Shown in pieces: positions 56,764 through 64,000 of a DNA stretch of 64,000 nt (its first letter is position 1; every line of letters starts with the position of its first letter). This DNA comes from Gammaproteobacteria bacterium (GTDB taxonomy: Bacteria; Pseudomonadota; Gammaproteobacteria; Pseudomonadales; Moraxellaceae). The DNA lies in NCBI GenBank assembly GCA_028868515.1, contig JAGWUI010000003.1, positions 1-64,000 of the forward strand, read 5' to 3'. Under the pieces are notes generated by a model, which did not search any database, was not told the origin of the DNA, and was given only the letters and a program-made list of their open reading frames with translations. Both the position numbers and the translations under genes were made by a program.

Positions 56764-56795
56764 GATCAAGGGTCATGATGACTCTTGGTCTTTTT
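56764..56795 (+). terminator. Intrinsic terminator or attenuator after hcp
   Basis: An 11-bp stem with wobble pairs (GATCAAGGGTC at 56764-56774, GACTCTTGGTC at 56780-56790), a 5-base loop and five T residues lie between hcp and tssE. It should end part of the transcripts and so favour high Hcp levels relative to baseplate genes. Confidence 0.75.
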
Positions 56796-56830
56796 AAGCT
56801 CTAAGAATGGTTTCTAAGAAGATTGTAACT

Positions 56831-57331
56831 ATGCAACAAACTCGTCTCACTCATCTTGGTTTTGCACCGACATTATTTGACAAACTATTTGATGACCAAC
56901 CTCGGTATGTCAGTGAGATTAATCCATTACGTCGCTTAAATATTGAAGAATTAAAAGCTTCGGTCGCACGTGACTTGGAAGCATTGCTCAACACGCGTCG
57001 AAGCTTTTCAAAAACACTCTATCACTATCCATTGGTTCGTCGATCTGTGTTGAATTTTGGCATTCTAGACTTCGTAGGCTTAAGCACAGCGAATCCTGAA
57101 CATTGTGATCGAATCTGTCATGAAATTGAACAAACCATTGCCGATCACGACCCTCGTTTATCGCAAATCCATGTCGAAATGGAAATGGATAGCGATCATG
57201 TCGGATCACTTCTATTTACAATTCGTGCAGTTCTGGTGGTCTATCCTATCAATGAAATGATTTCCTTCGATGCCGTATTACAACCCTCAACCCAGCAATA
57301 TTCGATACGCCATAGCACTGGCAATTACTAA
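56831..57331 (+). CDS. tssE: T6SS baseplate protein TssE
   Basis: TssE is the gp25-like baseplate subunit that initiates sheath assembly. The protein (166 residues from 56831) has the N-terminal TLFDKLFDDQP segment, then NIEELKASVARDLEALLNTRRSF with the conserved Asn-Thr-Arg triad. It continues LVRRSVLNFGILDFVGLS and a C-terminal strand pair with LFTIRAVLVVYP. A start at 56807 adds 8 residues but lies right against the terminator T-run; the ATG at 56831 has an AAGAAG site 9 bases upstream, though neither is strong. It follows the post-hcp terminator. Confidence 0.92.
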   Translation: MQQTRLTHLGFAPTLFDKLFDDQPRYVSEINPLRRLNIEELKASVARDLEALLNTRRSFSKTLYHYPLVRRSVLNFGILDFVGLSTANPEHCDRICHEIEQTIADHDPRLSQIHVEMEMDSDHVGSLLFTIRAVLVVYPINEMISFDAVLQPSTQQYSIRHSTGNY

Positions 57332-57357
57332 AAAATAGGATATTGGAAGAATAAACT

Positions 57358-59193
57358 TTGGAAGAACTACTCCCCTATTACGAACAAGAACTCGCACTCT
57401 TTGGTCGTCATGCCAAAGACTTTGCACAGCTCTATCCAAAAATTGCCAGCCGTTTACTCATGTCAGGCGAAGCCGTTGAAGATCCACATATTGAACGATT
57501 AATTCAAGCATTCTCGCTCATTACGGCACGCATAAATAAAAAGATGAATGACGGCTATAGTGACTTTACAGCCTCACTGTTTGAGGTGTTATATCCTGAC
57601 TATTTAAGACCATTTCCATCGTGTTCAATCGCCGCAATGGATACAGGACAGCGCCTTAACCAGTTGACTGAACCATTGCTCGCCGAACGCGGAACCATGT
57701 TGCAATCAAAAACTATTCGTGGAGTCAACTGTCGCTTCCGCACAGTTTACCCAGTAAAGTTAATGCCAATTGAAATTACAGATTTAAAATTCAGCTCAAC
57801 AATTGACTATACAATTGACTATGAATTTTCAGGAAAATTTAATTCATCCATCAAACTTAGTTTGAATCGTTTAGTCGATAATTTTGATTGGCAACATTTA
57901 CTTCGCGAACCGTTGCGCTTATTTATGGATACAGACGCGTCTAGCGTTGCACGACTGCGTGAAACCTTACTAGATGACAAGCATATTTGTCGTATTAAGC
58001 TCGGCGATCAACGCCAAATATCGGCTAAAACCCTATTCAAACAAGTCGGATTTCAACCCGACGAGTCAATATTGCCGATTGAACCACGTGCACAACAAGC
58101 CTATCGACTGATCAGTGAATATTTTACATTTCCTGAAAAATTCAACTTTATAGAGTTAGATTTACAAGCTTTAAAATCATTTGCAAACTCAACATCTAAA
58201 ACACTCACCGTTGAGCTATTTTTTAAAACAGATTTGACGGATATGGTAAAGCTCAAAGCCTTTGAGCAACTCAATAAAAGCCACCTAAGACTGTTCTGTA
58301 CCCCTGTTGTCAATTTATTTAAACGTCCTGCTGAACCAATTCGAATAGACCATAAACAAATGGAATATCCACTGATTGTAGATATCCGCCAGCCTGCATC
58401 TTATGAAATTTATTCGATTGATCGCGTACATCATGTTCGAGAAACACAGCATGGACAATCTACACATGAGATTTATCCATTTTATTCACTCAACCATCAT
58501 CAGAGTTCAGCTCAGAATCACTATTACCATGTTGTACGAGACTCATTAGTTGCCAGCACGAATCCTGGCTTTGAATGCCAATTAATGATGATGGATCAAA
58601 AATTCAATCCATCAGAAATACAAATTGAAGTCCTCAGTGCCGACATGACCTGTACTAATCGTCATTTGGCGAGTCAGCTTCCTTACGGACAACAAGGTGG
58701 CGATTTATTTCAGGAACAAAATGGTGCTTTTCGTCAAGTTCAACTTTTACGTAAACCAACGACCAGTTACCGATTCGATCATGCAGGCGAAGGACGCTGG
58801 CGACTTGTGTCTCATCTGTCACTGAACACATTGTCATTTGCTCAAGAAGATGCAGCGTTATTGCGAGAAATGCTAACACTGTACGATCTCCCACAAACCA
58901 ACCAAAATCGTAAGCAAATCGAAGGGATTTCTAGTATTAAAGCAATTCCCTCAACAACACGAATCGCAGCTCATCCTTATCCATTATTTGTTCGAGGATT
59001 AGAGATACACATTGGCTTACATGAAGATCATTTTGTTGGCTCTGGAATATGGCTATTTGGCGATTTATTGTCTTATGTCATGGGTTTACAAGTTGGTTTG
59101 AATAGCTTTGTTCAAGTTGTACTGAAAAGTGCTGATCACTCACAGGAGCTGCATCGATGTCCGCCACGCAATGGTCTACGCGCACTAGTATAA
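57358..59193 (+). CDS. tssF: T6SS baseplate protein TssF
   Basis: TssF is the large wedge protein of the baseplate. The 611-residue protein starts EELLPYYEQELALFGRHAKDFA with the following YPKIASRLLMSGE motif. The PSCSIAAMDTGQRLNQLTEPLLAERGT segment comes near residue 85, and DEDHFVGSG-type residues occur near the C-terminus (HIGLHEDHFVGSGIWLF). The start is a TTG at 57358: a GGAAGA site lies 7 bases upstream and no suitable ATG is near. The 3' end overlaps tssG by 37 bp. Confidence 0.96.
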   Translation: MEELLPYYEQELALFGRHAKDFAQLYPKIASRLLMSGEAVEDPHIERLIQAFSLITARINKKMNDGYSDFTASLFEVLYPDYLRPFPSCSIAAMDTGQRLNQLTEPLLAERGTMLQSKTIRGVNCRFRTVYPVKLMPIEITDLKFSSTIDYTIDYEFSGKFNSSIKLSLNRLVDNFDWQHLLREPLRLFMDTDASSVARLRETLLDDKHICRIKLGDQRQISAKTLFKQVGFQPDESILPIEPRAQQAYRLISEYFTFPEKFNFIELDLQALKSFANSTSKTLTVELFFKTDLTDMVKLKAFEQLNKSHLRLFCTPVVNLFKRPAEPIRIDHKQMEYPLIVDIRQPASYEIYSIDRVHHVRETQHGQSTHEIYPFYSLNHHQSSAQNHYYHVVRDSLVASTNPGFECQLMMMDQKFNPSEIQIEVLSADMTCTNRHLASQLPYGQQGGDLFQEQNGAFRQVQLLRKPTTSYRFDHAGEGRWRLVSHLSLNTLSFAQEDAALLREMLTLYDLPQTNQNRKQIEGISSIKAIPSTTRIAAHPYPLFVRGLEIHIGLHEDHFVGSGIWLFGDLLSYVMGLQVGLNSFVQVVLKSADHSQELHRCPPRNGLRALV

Positions 59194-60200
59194 TCGAGGC
59201 TCTCGAAAGTCATCCCGAGCAGTTTGATTTTTTCCAAGCAGTTCGTTTATTGCAACTTTCGCTACGACACTCAGACCATGTTGACCCTGAATCAGCGATC
59301 GGCTCAGAGATTCGTTTTACTTCATCACGATCACTCGCATTTCCAACGAGCGAAATAGAATCCATCAGGATCAAACAACCGACTGTTAATGAAGACTTAA
59401 ATCTGATCAAGCATCAAGCCAGTAAACATTATCGACTATGTCCAACGATGATTGGGCTAACAGGTCCACTTGGCGCTTTACCAGTGGTTTACACTCAAGG
59501 TTTAAACGCTCAAATCACGTTAAAACAAGACAGCGCAGCAGCGGCATTTTTAGATTTATTTAATAATCGTTTGATTAGTTTATTTTTTAAAGCAGCAACA
59601 CGGTACAGCTTGCCTCTGCAATATGAAATCAAAGGTCGCCAAGCCTACCTTGATCACCTTCATGCGCTCGCTGGTTATACGCCACCTCGATCATCAGAAT
59701 CGACCATTGATGAAGCCTTTGCTCAATTTGGTGGACTCATCCAAGGTCAGCAAGTATCAGGTGAAAGTTTACGCCAAGTCCTCAGTTCATATTTGAATGA
59801 AACAGTCAGCGTCGATCAGTTTATCCCTGAATGGTTTGAAATCCCAGAAGATCAACAGACTTGCTTAGGCGGCAGTTTTGCGCAATTGGGACAAACGACT
59901 TTTTGCGGTGCGCGTGTTCAGCAAATCGATAGCCGAATTCAATTAACAATTGGACCGCTGTCACAAGAAACTTATGACGCCCTCCTCCCGACAGGAAAAT
60001 CATATCTTGCCATGAAGCAATTAATCACACGCTGGTGCAGCCCAACCACAACAATCGAAGTCATTTTAGTTTTAGATCAAAATGCCACTAAACCTGCGCA
60101 ACTAGGAAATTTATCCCATCAAAGTTTAGGGCGAGGATTATTTTTATTATCAAAACCTGTTGACCAACACCAATCGCAAACACGGTATTTGCTTAATTAA
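59157..60200 (+). CDS. tssG: T6SS baseplate protein TssG
   Basis: TssG pairs with two TssF subunits in each wedge of the baseplate. The 347-residue protein begins with the HPEQFDFFQAVRLLQ motif. It continues SEIRFTSSRSLAFPTSEIESI and the signature MIGLTGPLGALPVVYTQ, then LDLFNNRLISLFFKA and the C-terminal PLSQETYDALLPTGKSY region. The start lies inside tssF, giving translational coupling. It is the last gene of the rightward T6SS operon; no VgrG follows. Confidence 0.95.
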   Translation: MSATQWSTRTSIIEALESHPEQFDFFQAVRLLQLSLRHSDHVDPESAIGSEIRFTSSRSLAFPTSEIESIRIKQPTVNEDLNLIKHQASKHYRLCPTMIGLTGPLGALPVVYTQGLNAQITLKQDSAAAAFLDLFNNRLISLFFKAATRYSLPLQYEIKGRQAYLDHLHALAGYTPPRSSESTIDEAFAQFGGLIQGQQVSGESLRQVLSSYLNETVSVDQFIPEWFEIPEDQQTCLGGSFAQLGQTTFCGARVQQIDSRIQLTIGPLSQETYDALLPTGKSYLAMKQLITRWCSPTTTIEVILVLDQNATKPAQLGNLSHQSLGRGLFLLSKPVDQHQSQTRYLLN

Positions 60201-60399
60201 GAAGTATGTTACATGAAACAAAATTATAAAAAGAAAGAACCAGATTCGTCACAACTTGCTACAGTTAAAAAATCATAAATAATCACAGCTCCATTACAAT
60301 TTACACGCATTAATTGTGGCAAAATAAAGAACTCAGATTTTGTGCCATATGTTGCATTTCTTAAAGCACTGCAACTTTTATAAATGATTAGGAACTTTC

Positions 60400-61311
60400 A
60401 TGAGCGCAAGTACATTGAGTGACCCAGCACAGGCTACTACAACGCCAAGTGCATCAACACTCATGCCGCTTAATTCGGTATCTCTTACTGCTCCAGGTGT
60501 CAACCTCGGAGCATATATCAACACGATTAGCCAAATCCCAATTCTTACGCCAGAACAAGAAAAAGAACTCGCGGAACGTTATTTTTATGATGGCGATGTC
60601 GAAGCCGCGCGTGAACTCGTACTGTCTCACTTACGTTTCGTCGTGCATATTGCGCGTAGTTATGCAGGTTATGGCTTACCACAAGGCGATTTGATCCAAG
60701 AAGGTAACGTCGGTTTGATGAAAGCTGTGAAGCGTTTTGACCCCACAATGGGTGTTCGCTTGGTATCATTCGCCGTGCATTGGATCAAAGCGGAAATTCA
60801 TGAGTTCGTCATTCGCAATTGGAGGATTGTCAAAGTCGCCACGACGAAAGCACAACGCAAACTGTTCTTCAATCTACGTTCGTTGAAAAAATCGAGTCGT
60901 AAATTAACACTGCAAGAAGCAGAAGACATTGCACGCGATTTAAATGTCACTGCAGCGCAAGTGCTGGAAATGGAAGGACGCTTGACCGCGTATGACGCAT
61001 CATTTGAAGCGCAAGCCGAAGATGAAGAAGAAGGTCGTGTTGCACCCGTCATGTATCTTGAAGATACACGCTTCGACCCTGCTCGTGAAGTTGAAGAAGA
61101 AGATTGGGAAGAACATAGTAATAACGCACTGGCGAATGCTATGGGCAAACTTGATGATCGCTCACGCACGATTCTTAAACGCCGCTGGTTGGATGACGAA
61201 AAAGCCACGTTGCACGAACTGGCTGCCGAATACAAAGTCTCTGCTGAGCGTATTCGTCAGTTAGAAAAAAATGCCATGGATAAAATCCGTACCGCAATGT
61301 CAGTAGGTTAA
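60400..61311 (+). CDS. rpoH: Heat-shock sigma factor RpoH (sigma-32)
   Basis: RpoH directs RNA polymerase to heat-shock promoters. The 303-residue protein has sigma region 2 ([58 protein letters not shown]), the RpoH-specific box QRKLFFNLR, and region 4 ([14 protein letters not shown], then [17 protein letters not shown]). An AGGAA site lies 6 bases before the ATG. Residues 1-35 form a Ser/Thr/Pro/Ala-rich extension compared with E. coli RpoH (284 residues). It starts about 200 bases after tssG, an AT-rich gap with no convincing gene. It is followed by DUF423 after 9 bases. Confidence 0.97.
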   Translation: MSASTLSDPAQATTTPSASTLMPLNSVSLTAPGVNLGAYINTISQIPILTPEQEKELAERYFYDGDVEAARELVLSHLRFVVHIARSYAGYGLPQGDLIQEGNVGLMKAVKRFDPTMGVRLVSFAVHWIKAEIHEFVIRNWRIVKVATTKAQRKLFFNLRSLKKSSRKLTLQEAEDIARDLNVTAAQVLEMEGRLTAYDASFEAQAEDEEEGRVAPVMYLEDTRFDPAREVEEEDWEEHSNNALANAMGKLDDRSRTILKRRWLDDEKATLHELAAEYKVSAERIRQLEKNAMDKIRTAMSVG

Positions 61312-61320
61312 GGCTAAGCA

Positions 61321-61692
61321 ATGAATTGGTTGGCAATCGCCGCAATAAATCTCGCTGCTGCGGTCATGTTTGGTGCTTTTGGTGCACATGCGCTAAAAGC
61401 ACGGTTAAGTAGCGAACAGCTTGGCTGGTGGCACACATCAACAGAATATTTCTTCTATCATGCGCTTGGCCTGCTAGTCATCGGGGCATTGATCCGCGCA
61501 ATCCCTACTCTCGAATTACGCTTGCCTGCAGGTTTATTACAAATCGGGATTCTCATTTTTTGTGGTTCACTCTATGCCATGGCGCTTGGCGCACCACGCT
61601 GGTTTGGTGCAATTACACCCATTGGCGGGACAGCATTTATCGCGGGTTGGCTGCTTTTGGCTTGGTCAGCATTTAAAGGATCAGCGACATGA
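61321..61692 (+). CDS. DUF423 membrane protein (YgdD-like)
   Basis: The 123-residue protein is a small DUF423-family inner-membrane protein of unknown function. It has four predicted membrane segments and the family signature AAVMFGAFGAHALK near residue 14. WWHTSTEYFFYHALGLLVIG follows, and the LPAGLLQIGILIFCGSLYAMAL segment leads into the last helices. It starts 9 bases after rpoH and its stop overlaps the thiS ATG (ATGA), so it is probably in an operon with thiS. Confidence 0.93.
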   Translation: MNWLAIAAINLAAAVMFGAFGAHALKARLSSEQLGWWHTSTEYFFYHALGLLVIGALIRAIPTLELRLPAGLLQIGILIFCGSLYAMALGAPRWFGAITPIGGTAFIAGWLLLAWSAFKGSAT

Positions 61693-61892
61693 GTATGACT
61701 TTACTCGTCAATGGGCAACAGCTCGAAACCCCAGCCAAAACCTTAGCAGAATTGGCGACCGAATTAGGTCTAAATGGCAAACGCTATGCAATTGAAGTTG
61801 ATGGCATGTTAATTTCCAAGAGCCGTCATCCTGAATACATATTAAGTACAATGCAAAAAATTGAAATTGTTCACGCAGTTGGAGGCGGCTAA
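61689..61892 (+). CDS. thiS: Thiamine sulfur-carrier protein ThiS
   Basis: ThiS is the ubiquitin-like sulfur carrier of thiazole synthesis; its C-terminal Gly is converted to a thiocarboxylate. The 67-residue protein has the LLVNGQQLE start and the family core (LAELATELGLNGKRYAIEVD). The conserved C-terminus reads IEIVHAVGGG, ending in a Gly-Gly tail. It overlaps DUF423 by 4 bp and its stop overlaps the next gene start (TAATG). thiF and thiH are not in the window. Confidence 0.95.
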   Translation: MSMTLLVNGQQLETPAKTLAELATELGLNGKRYAIEVDGMLISKSRHPEYILSTMQKIEIVHAVGGG

Positions 61893-62323
61893 TGGCAACT
61901 TGTTGTGATATCCACAATCACGAAGAATCGCATCATGATCATCAATCTGATGTTTCTCAAGCAATTGTGCTCAGTGAAGTATTTTGGCCGGAATTCGTCT
62001 ATCACGATGAACGCATTTATTTAGATGCTGCGCCTGATAGCGACGACTATCTCGAATTGCTACTCGCCTGTGAATATGACAAAACCACCGTGCAAGCACT
62101 CTGCAATCATCGGCATTTGCTGGAATATTGTCTAGCCACTGACGCGAAAAATACACCGACACGTGAGCAACTGATTGCCTTTGGTCATCGTTTACAAGCG
62201 ATGTGGCAAGCCAAACTCGCACAAGATTTTCCAAATCTGAATGTCATCGTCGCATTTGATGCGCAAGACGAAGATCCTTTGGATGATTTACAAATTGTTG
62301 TTTACCAAGAAGATGCTGAATGA
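61892..62323 (+). CDS. Unknown protein between thiS and thiG
   Basis: The 143-residue product has a short Cys/His-rich N-terminus (Cys4, Cys5, then His8, His10, His14, His15, His17), followed by an acidic helical domain. It contains [30 protein letters not shown] and [24 protein letters not shown] (parts shown) and ends in acidic strands. There is no signal peptide. It is inserted between thiS and thiG and overlaps both by 1-4 bases, so it is translated with them. The His/Cys cluster could bind a metal. I do not recognise it; a role in thiazole synthesis or its control is a guess from position. Confidence 0.8.
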   Translation: MATCCDIHNHEESHHDHQSDVSQAIVLSEVFWPEFVYHDERIYLDAAPDSDDYLELLLACEYDKTTVQALCNHRHLLEYCLATDAKNTPTREQLIAFGHRLQAMWQAKLAQDFPNLNVIVAFDAQDEDPLDDLQIVVYQEDAE

Positions 62324-63129
62324 TGAACGCCATGACTACTCCTTTTCAAGATCAACCGCTCATTGTTGGCACACGCTCCTTCTCCTCGCGCTTATTGGTC
62401 GGGACTGGTAAATATAAAGACCTCGCTGAAACTGGCGCAGCGATTAGCACAAGCGGTGCTGAAATTGTCACGGTTGCGATTCGTCGCAGCAACATCGGAC
62501 AAAATCCTGATGAGCCTAATCTGCTGGATGTGATTCCACCTGATCGTTATACGATTCTACCGAATACTGCGGGTTGCTTTGATGCCGACAGTGCTGTGCG
62601 TACTTGTATGCTGGCGCGTGAATTACTCGATGGTCACAACCTCGTAAAACTCGAAGTATTAGGCGATACCAAAACCCTCTACCCGAATGTCGTAGATACG
62701 CTGAAAGCTGCGCGTACATTGATTGATGATGGTTTTGAAGTGATGGTTTATACGTCGGATGATCCGATCATTGCCAAAGAATTGGAAAACATGGGCTGTG
62801 TCGCAGTCATGCCACTCGGCAGCTTAATTGGTTCTGGTTTAGGTCTGACCAATCCACATAACATTCGCCTGATACTTGAAAATGCTAAAGTTCCAATTAT
62901 CGTGGATGCTGGAGTGGGAACTGCTTCGGATGCAGCAATTGCGATGGAGTTAGGCTGTGCAGGCGTGCTCATGAATACCGCGATTGCAGCAGCTCAGAAT
63001 CCAGTCTTGATGGCTTCAGCAATGAAAAAAGCTGTTGAAGCTGGGCGTGAGGCGTTCTTGGCTGGTCGTATGCCTAGAAAAGCGTATGCCAATGCAAGCT
63101 CGCCAGAAACTGGGTATTTCTTTAAGTAA
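62320..63129 (+). CDS. thiG: Thiazole synthase ThiG
   Basis: ThiG condenses dehydroglycine, 1-deoxyxylulose 5-phosphate and ThiS-thiocarboxylate to the thiazole phosphate of thiamine. The 269-residue protein starts [20 protein letters not shown], with the conserved GTGKY motif, then EIVTVAIRR. The Schiff-base lysine region is LVKLEVLGD, and the phosphate-binding [20 protein letters not shown] segment lies near residue 205. [14 protein letters not shown] follows at the end. The start overlaps the previous stop (ATGA); an internal ATG at 62332 is possible. Confidence 0.97.
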   Translation: MMNAMTTPFQDQPLIVGTRSFSSRLLVGTGKYKDLAETGAAISTSGAEIVTVAIRRSNIGQNPDEPNLLDVIPPDRYTILPNTAGCFDADSAVRTCMLARELLDGHNLVKLEVLGDTKTLYPNVVDTLKAARTLIDDGFEVMVYTSDDPIIAKELENMGCVAVMPLGSLIGSGLGLTNPHNIRLILENAKVPIIVDAGVGTASDAAIAMELGCAGVLMNTAIAAAQNPVLMASAMKKAVEAGREAFLAGRMPRKAYANASSPETGYFFK

Positions 63130-63150
63130 TTAGAATCCAAACAATTATAG

Positions 63151-63176
63151 GGTGCACACGGTGCACCTTTATATTC
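63151..63176 (+). terminator. Terminator after thiG
   Basis: A perfect 7-bp stem (GGTGCAC at 63151-63157, GTGCACC at 63161-63167) with a 3-base loop is followed by TTTATATTCTT. It lies 22 bases after the thiG stop. Confidence 0.7.
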
Positions 63177-63242
63177 TTAATAAATCAAGAAAATAGCACA
63201 CAATATGTGTCATAAAACAACTATAACGTAAAGGAGCATATG

Positions 63243-63779
63243 ATGTCCGAATACACTGCTGAAGTTTTTTGGCTGCGCGGCGAACAAGACTTTCTCAACA
63301 ACCGTTATAGCCGTAGACATTTACTTCGTTTTGATGGCGGCTTAGAAGTTGCTGGCTCCTCCTCTCCCCACGTCGTGCCTATTCCCATGTCAGATGCATC
63401 AGCTGTCGATCCTGAGGAAGCTTTTATTGCATCCCTTAGCAGTTGCCACATGTTATGGTTTCTATCAATTGCAGCTAAAAAGAAATTCTGCGTAGATCGT
63501 TATCAAGATCACGCCGTAGGAATTATGACAAAGAATGAGCAAGGGAAATTATTCATATCAAAAGTAACGCTCAAACCCGCAGTTATATTCTCTGGCGAAC
63601 ATCTGCCAACCCACGAAGATATTGATCAGATGCATCATGAAGCGCACAAGGAGTGTTTCATTGCAAATTCAGTCAAAACAGAAATACGCTGCGAACCTGT
63701 TTATTGCCCCGCTTTCAACACCACCAACTTCACATCCACCGAACCATCATCCGACGACACCAAAATCTCATCATCCTGA
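63243..63779 (+). CDS. OsmC-family protein
   Basis: OsmC/Ohr proteins are cytosolic Cys-based peroxidases that detoxify organic hydroperoxides. The 178-residue product has the family core: AVDPEEAFIASLSSCHMLWFLSIAAKKKF around residues 55-80 with the Ser-Ser-Cys-His-Met motif, and a second conserved Cys near the end in HEAHKECFIANSVK. The ATG at 63243 is preferred over the adjacent one at 63240 because AAGGAG lies 6 bases upstream. The last 25 or so residues, rich in Ser, Thr and Asp, overlap the antisense 3' end of the yaeQ-like gene and look like an added tail. Confidence 0.92.
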   Translation: MSEYTAEVFWLRGEQDFLNNRYSRRHLLRFDGGLEVAGSSSPHVVPIPMSDASAVDPEEAFIASLSSCHMLWFLSIAAKKKFCVDRYQDHAVGIMTKNEQGKLFISKVTLKPAVIFSGEHLPTHEDIDQMHHEAHKECFIANSVKTEIRCEPVYCPAFNTTNFTSTEPSSDDTKISSS

Positions 63780-64000
63780 ATCGTAAAACTCAATCGCATG
63801 GAACGATCAACCAATGCAGTCAATGCCTCACTTTGCTCAGGTAAAAGCTGCAGAACTGTCACGTTATCTAAACGCGCAATTTTATTTTCAATACCCTTAA
63901 ACCACACATCCGTGCTGGCGTTATAACTCAGAACAACAACTTTCTCTGAGCGATTCGAAGCTTTCTTAATCCGCGTTTCATCAGGTTGACCCACATCCAC
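63701..64000 (-). CDS. YaeQ-family protein, C-terminal part
   Basis: This reading frame runs off the right edge; only its last 99 residues are visible. They resemble the C-terminal half of YaeQ (a PD-(D/E)XK-nuclease-like fold of unknown role): the VGQPDETRIKKASNRSEKVVVLSYNAS segment (given in part), VWFKGIENKIARLDNVTV, RSMRLSFTIQDDEILVSSDDG and a final strand. It overlaps the convergent OsmC gene by 79 bases at the 3' end. The start lies beyond 64000. Confidence 0.8.
   Translation of the reverse strand: MDVGQPDETRIKKASNRSEKVVVLSYNASTDVWFKGIENKIARLDNVTVLQLLPEQSEALTALVDRSMRLSFTIQDDEILVSSDDGSVDVKLVVLKAGQ

Noticed and set aside
57358-57360. TTG start of tssF as an annotation error
   Set aside because: A GGAAGA site lies 7 bases upstream and the encoded N-terminus matches TssF, so the TTG start is accepted.
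60213-60278. 21-codon ORF between tssG and rpoH
   Set aside because: No ribosome-binding site precedes it and its Lys-rich composition reflects the AT-rich spacer.

Overview
The window looks like chromosome of a gammaproteobacterium of the Moraxellaceae, most likely Acinetobacter or a close relative. The evidence is an AT-rich base composition, the order lepA-lepB-DUF4845-rnc-era-recO-pdxJ, a thiS-thiG pair beside rpoH, and above all a type VI secretion system (T6SS) of the Acinetobacter type, with TagX, TagF, TagN-like OmpA and a matching Hcp. No rRNA, tRNA, CRISPR array, insertion sequence or prophage was found.

Layout. Bases 1-4557 hold a small unknown gene and a detached T6SS pair, tssH (clpV) and tssA. 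Bases 4595-7022 hold rpsU, a YqeY-like gene, a TusA-like gene and two small unknown genes. Bases 7080-20002 form a long minus-strand housekeeping block: pdxJ, recO, a small lipoprotein, era, rnc, DUF4845, lepB, lepA, a probable 35-residue peptide gene, mfd and lysS. Bases 20307-28166 are a plus-strand cassette of five genes: SWIM zinc-finger protein, DUF5691 protein, MoxR-type AAA+ ATPase, DUF5682 protein and VWA protein. It is preceded by a 21-codon leader ORF. Bases 28296-40281 are housekeeping and metabolic genes: glutathione peroxidase, msrB, an AlaA-type aminotransferase, a DUF1566 protein, a tiny His-rich lipoprotein, dnaE, an HPt-like protein, trmJ, cysE, a lipoprotein and an enoyl-CoA hydratase. 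Bases 40401-60200 are the main T6SS locus. Bases 60400-64000 hold rpoH, DUF423, thiS, a small unknown gene, thiG, an OsmC-family gene and the 3' end of a yaeQ-like gene.

The T6SS is arranged as two divergent operons around an AT-rich 440-bp promoter region. Rightward are a TPR lipoprotein, tssB, tssC, hcp, tssE, tssF and tssG, which encode sheath, tube and baseplate. Leftward are a TssJ-like lipoprotein, tssK, tssL, an unknown membrane protein, tagX, PAAR, a second unknown membrane protein, tssM, tagF and an OmpA-domain protein, which form the envelope complex and its regulators. The sheath-recycling ATPase and TssA lie about 36 kb away beside rpsU. No VgrG and no obvious effector/immunity pair is present.

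The best candidate for an undescribed system is the five-gene cassette at 20.3-28.2 kb. It pairs a MoxR ATPase with a VWA adaptor, as in RavA-ViaA or NorQ-NorD. It adds a DUF5682 protein whose GxxH...E...GxxH motifs resemble the Tiki/TraB/ChaN/EreA hydrolase superfamily, a SWIM zinc-finger protein and a large helical DUF5691 protein. I know of no assigned function for this set.
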